Assembly: GCA_049322335.1 (NCBI GenBank)
Contig: JBMORL010000036.1
Location: forward strand, 62,001-126,000
Length of the DNA stretch: 64,000 nucleotides
Reading direction: 5' to 3'
Source of the DNA: JBMORL01 sp049322335
GTDB lineage: Bacteria; Bacteroidota; Bacteroidia; Flavobacteriales_D; UBA2798
Positions within the stretch are counted from its first letter, which is position 1; every line of letters starts with the position of its first letter. Shown piece by piece: positions 61,526 to 64,000 of the stretch. The notes beneath the pieces were generated by a model, which saw nothing but the letters and a program-made list of their open reading frames with translations, had not been told where the DNA came from and made no database searches. A program made the translations under genes and the position numbers.

Positions 61526-61649
61526 GATCCTTTTTCAAAGGGCAATAAAAGTACACAAAAACAGGCAATTCAAACAGGATTCCCATAATAAGCCGGCTAT
61601 TGGGTAGGGCAAATTCGACAGATTGTAGGAAAAATACCGATGAAAGGGC

Positions 61650-61657
61650 TATATTTG
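61650..61657 (+). promoter_or_regulatory. -7 promoter box of the SAM riboswitch-hom transcript
   Basis: TATATTTG, full match, with a TTG about 24 bases upstream (61623-61625). The riboswitch P1 begins about 50 bases downstream. Confidence 0.6.
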
Positions 61658-61706
61658 TAACGCTTTATCCCAATCCCCGTACCCGCCCAAAGCGGTTAAA
61701 GGCATG

Positions 61707-61880
61707 GTTTATAAAGAAGAGGCGAGAGACAGGCTCACCGACCCTCTGGCAACCCTGGAGCAGTTTTAGGTTTTAAGTTCTATGTTTTATGTTTGGTAGC
61801 CAATATAAAACGTAAAACATAAAATAATTAACCTGCAAAAGAAGGTGCCCATCCTGGTCCGCCAAAAGCGGAATATAAAC
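61707..61880 (+). ncRNA. SAM-I (S-box) riboswitch with an enlarged P3 arm
   Basis: All core elements can be traced. P1 is GTTTATA/TATAAAC (61707-61713 and 61874-61880). P2 is GAGGC...CCCTC with the kink-turn, the pseudoknot-forming loop lies in GAGAGACAGGCTC, and TGGCAACC at 61747-61754 and AAGGTGCC at 61842-61849 are the conserved junction words. P4 is TCCGC-caaaa-GCGGA. P3 is enlarged to about 75 bases and built of seven-base repeats. It would sense S-adenosylmethionine and turn off homoserine dehydrogenase, first step towards methionine. The mode (termination or start occlusion) is not obvious; no strong terminator follows. Confidence 0.88.
61767..61794. repeat. seven-base-phased repeat, locus 3, inside riboswitch P3
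   Basis: Four heptamers TAGGTTT, TAAGTTC, TATGTTT, TATGTTT in exact register (consensus TAnGTTT), pairing with a matching run of heptamers on the other arm (61801-61834). Confidence 0.85.
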
Positions 61881-61963
61881 GAAGCTGAATTTCGCATACG
61901 GGGAATCCTGAAATTGATTCCACTTTTTTACGGCTCCCCGTTGCGCTTTAAATTTTTTGAAAG

Positions 61964-63199
61964 ATGACAAAAGAGAAAGTAAAAATCGGTTTGTTTGGTT
62001 TTGGCTGTGTAGGCCAGGGACTGTATGATGTATTGAACAACAGTCGTGGTTTTCGTTCGGAAATCAAAAAAATTGTAGTGAAAAATCCGGGAAAAAAAAG
62101 AAAACTCCCGATACATTATTTCGCTTATGATAAAAACGAGATCCTCAACGATCCCGAAATCAACCTTGTGGTAGAACTGATTGATAATGCTGATGATGCT
62201 TTTGAGATTGTGAAATTGGCACTAAGCAATGGCAAGAATGTGGTAACCGCCAATAAAAAAATGATTGCCGAACACTTTGAAGAACTGGTGAGCCTGCAGG
62301 TGAAATACGGCACTTCTGTTCTTTATGAAGCTTCTTCCTGCGGAAGTATTCCTATTCTGCGTACACTGGAAGAATATTACGACAACGAATTATTAAAAGC
62401 AGTAAGCGGTATTTTCAACGGATCATCCAATTATATTCTCACCAAAATGCAGAATGAGAATATCGATTATCAAACGGCATTACAGCAGGCCAAAGACCTG
62501 GGATTTGCCGAAAGCAATCCGAAACTGGATGTGGAAGGATATGATGCCAAATACAAACTGATGATTGTGGCCGGCCACAGTCATGGCGTATTTACCCGCC
62601 CCGAGGAAGTGTTGAACCTCGGCATCCAGAACCTTACACTGAAAGATATTGAATACGCAAAGAAAAATAATCTCAAAATACGCCTTATCGCCAATACCTA
62701 CAAACTGGATGAATCGAGAATTACGCTGTATGTTACTCCGCAGTTTGTAACCAAAGACGATCCTTTGTATAATGTGAACTACGAATATAACGCAGTGACC
62801 GTTGAAGCAGCATTTTCAGACAAACAGTTGTTTATCGGAAAAGGTGCGGGAGGTTATCCCACCGGGTCGGCTGTGCTCTCAGATATTTCGGCTAACTCTT
62901 ATTCTTACCGTTACGAATACAAAAAATTCCACCAGGCCGATAAATACCATTATTCTACCGATGTACTGATAGAAATTTATGCGCGGGGCGAAAACAGTGA
63001 AACATTGAAGGAAATCGATTTTGAAACCATTACCGAACAGGGAGAGGGATTTACGAGGGGATTAGTTTCCCTTGGGGAACTGCTCCGGAAAAAAATACAT
63101 ATCAACACTTCCGGTATTTTTGTGGCTGCCACAGGCAAACACATCATTCAGCCGGCACATTATGCAAAGGAAAGCGTAGAGAAAGCCGCTTTATCCTGA
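61964..63199 (+). CDS. hom: homoserine dehydrogenase
   Basis: Reduces aspartate semialdehyde to homoserine with NAD(P)H, the branch point to methionine and threonine. 411 residues. NAD-binding GLFGFGCVGQGLYD at 7-20; VVTANKKMIAEH near 93; the family block GIFNGSSNYILTKM near 145-158 and LDVEGYDAKYKLMIVA near 185 with the catalytic Lys region. A separate aspartokinase fusion is absent, as is a clear ACT domain. Placed behind a SAM-I riboswitch, so its synthesis is tied to the methionine/SAM state. Confidence 0.95.
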   Translation: MTKEKVKIGLFGFGCVGQGLYDVLNNSRGFRSEIKKIVVKNPGKKRKLPIHYFAYDKNEILNDPEINLVVELIDNADDAFEIVKLALSNGKNVVTANKKMIAEHFEELVSLQVKYGTSVLYEASSCGSIPILRTLEEYYDNELLKAVSGIFNGSSNYILTKMQNENIDYQTALQQAKDLGFAESNPKLDVEGYDAKYKLMIVAGHSHGVFTRPEEVLNLGIQNLTLKDIEYAKKNNLKIRLIANTYKLDESRITLYVTPQFVTKDDPLYNVNYEYNAVTVEAAFSDKQLFIGKGAGGYPTGSAVLSDISANSYSYRYEYKKFHQADKYHYSTDVLIEIYARGENSETLKEIDFETITEQGEGFTRGLVSLGELLRKKIHINTSGIFVAATGKHIIQPAHYAKESVEKAALS

Positions 63200-63207
63200 A
63201 AAATAGT

Positions 63208-63215
63208 TAGCTTTG
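63208..63215 (+). promoter_or_regulatory. -7 promoter box of the glycosyltransferase gene
   Basis: TAGCTTTG, full match, ending six bases before the ATG at 63222; again a nearly leaderless start. Confidence 0.5.
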
Positions 63216-63221
63216 TTCACC

Positions 63222-63977
63222 ATGACAAAGCTTTCGGTTGTCATTATTACTTTTAATGAAGAACGCAACATCGGGCGATGCCTGGAGTCGGTAAAAAACA
63301 TTGCCGATGATATTGTGGTGGTGGATTCTTTTTCCACCGATGCCACCGAAAAAATATGCCGTGAACATGCTGTAAATTTTATCCAGCGGAAATGGGATGG
63401 CTATTCGGCTACGAAAAATTTTGCCAATACGCAGGCCAAATACGACTGGGTATTTTCTATTGATGCGGATGAAGCATTTTCTGAAAAACTGACAGCCACG
63501 GTAAAGGAATGGAAAGAGAAAGAAAAAAATCAACCGGGAAAATGTAACCGTCTCACCAACTATTGCGGAAAATGGGTGAAACATGGCGGATGGTATCCCG
63601 ATACCAAAACAAGGTTGTTTAACCGCAATACCACCCGGTGGGAAGGAGAAATTCACGAAGAGCTGAAAATGGAAAAACCAGAAAATATTCTCTTTATTGA
63701 TGGCGATTTGCTGCACTACAGTTATTATACAAAAGAAGAACATTACCGGCAGGCGGATAATTTTACAACCATAATGGCACAGGATTTATTTTTAAAAAAC
63801 AAAAAAACCAATATCGCCCAAATCCTGTTTAGCCCGGTTGCAAAATTTGTCCGCGATTATTTTTTTAATGCGGGGTTTATGGATGGAAAAACAGGATTTG
63901 TTATTGCGCGCATCTCGGCAAAAGCCACTTATCTTAAATACAAAAAACTGCAGCAACTGCACCGGAATAAAAAGTGA
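63222..63977 (+). CDS. family 2 glycosyltransferase, WaaE/KdtX-like
   Basis: 251 residues from the ATG at 63222; a TTG at 63213 would overlap the -7 box. GT-A fold: KLSVVIITFNEERNIGRCL at the start, IVVVDSFSTDATEKI near 33, the metal-binding FSIDADEAF near 83, and YPDTKTRLFNRNTTRWEGEIHEEL near 125-148, a motif typical of the WaaE/LgtF group that adds a glucose or similar to the lipopolysaccharide inner core. The C-terminal part (about 200-245) is an amphipathic membrane-associating region. No lipopolysaccharide cluster is visible in the window. Confidence 0.87.
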   Translation: MTKLSVVIITFNEERNIGRCLESVKNIADDIVVVDSFSTDATEKICREHAVNFIQRKWDGYSATKNFANTQAKYDWVFSIDADEAFSEKLTATVKEWKEKEKNQPGKCNRLTNYCGKWVKHGGWYPDTKTRLFNRNTTRWEGEIHEELKMEKPENILFIDGDLLHYSYYTKEEHYRQADNFTTIMAQDLFLKNKKTNIAQILFSPVAKFVRDYFFNAGFMDGKTGFVIARISAKATYLKYKKLQQLHRNKK

Positions 63978-64000
63978 AAATAAAACAGGATATAAAAAGA

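Noticed and set aside
61526..61649. Small gene before the SAM riboswitch
   Set aside because: No frame with a believable start or protein pattern was found; the stretch seems to be promoter DNA for the divergent genes.

Overview
The window is ordinary chromosome from a member of the Bacteroidetes (Bacteroidota), most likely an uncultured or draft-assembled genome because a 100-base run of N sits at 18037-18136. The assignment rests on several independent signs. There are PorV and GldH of the type IX secretion (T9SS) and gliding machinery, secreted proteins with T9SS C-terminal sorting domains, and a TonB-dependent receptor with a carboxypeptidase-like N-terminal domain. There is also a bacterial geranylgeranylglyceryl-phosphate-synthase-type gene, a fused DppD-DppF ATPase, and many promoters of the Bacteroidetes form TAnnTTTG just in front of start codons.

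Layout, left to right. 1-5.7 kb: an incomplete response regulator, a bestrophin-type channel, a LuxE-like protein, folA-thyA and an acetyltransferase. 5.7-7.7 kb: an AT-rich accessory stretch with a HEPN-like unknown and a HigB-HigA toxin-antitoxin pair, the latter bracketed by two copies of the clpX 3' end. 7.7-11.2 kb: clpX-clpP-tig protein quality control. 11.3-16.3 kb: a desaturase, PorV and a T9SS cargo protein. 16.6-18.3 kb: a winged-helix/nucleotidyltransferase pair (AbiE-like), tRNA-Leu and the assembly gap. 18.3-25.4 kb: an outer-membrane protein, a flavin reductase, an SSB-tipped DUF3127 protein, an OppC permease, a glycosyltransferase plus flippase-like protein, ruvC, HIT and greA. 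25.4-34.5 kb: a three-gene surface operon of TonB receptor, 1,400-residue surface protein and PorV/PorQ-like barrel.

34.9-48.1 kb holds mostly housekeeping genes: ahcY, a WG-repeat protein, a phosphopantetheinyl transferase, an ether-lipid-type synthase with a ThiE-like partner, plsC, gatC, a lamin-tail/PKD secreted protein, a queuosine precursor transporter, glyS and pgk. 48.2-55.1 kb is holB-ricT-gldH-PBP1A followed by a two-subunit CoA transferase. 55.1-59.7 kb is an AT-rich block of two multi-membrane GT-C-like proteins around a UDP-galactopyranose-mutase-like flavoenzyme. 59.7-64.0 kb has DppDF, a SAM-I riboswitch controlling homoserine dehydrogenase, and a WaaE-like glycosyltransferase.

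No complete new system is proven here. The points I rate most worth a second look are the clpX 3'-end duplication around the higBA islet, 7-nucleotide-phased repeats that recur in intergenic DNA and form the extended P3 arm of the SAM riboswitch, a response regulator with Glu in place of the phospho-accepting Asp, a zinc-ribbon insert in PBP1A, a His/Asp tail on trigger factor, and the giant surface-protein operon.
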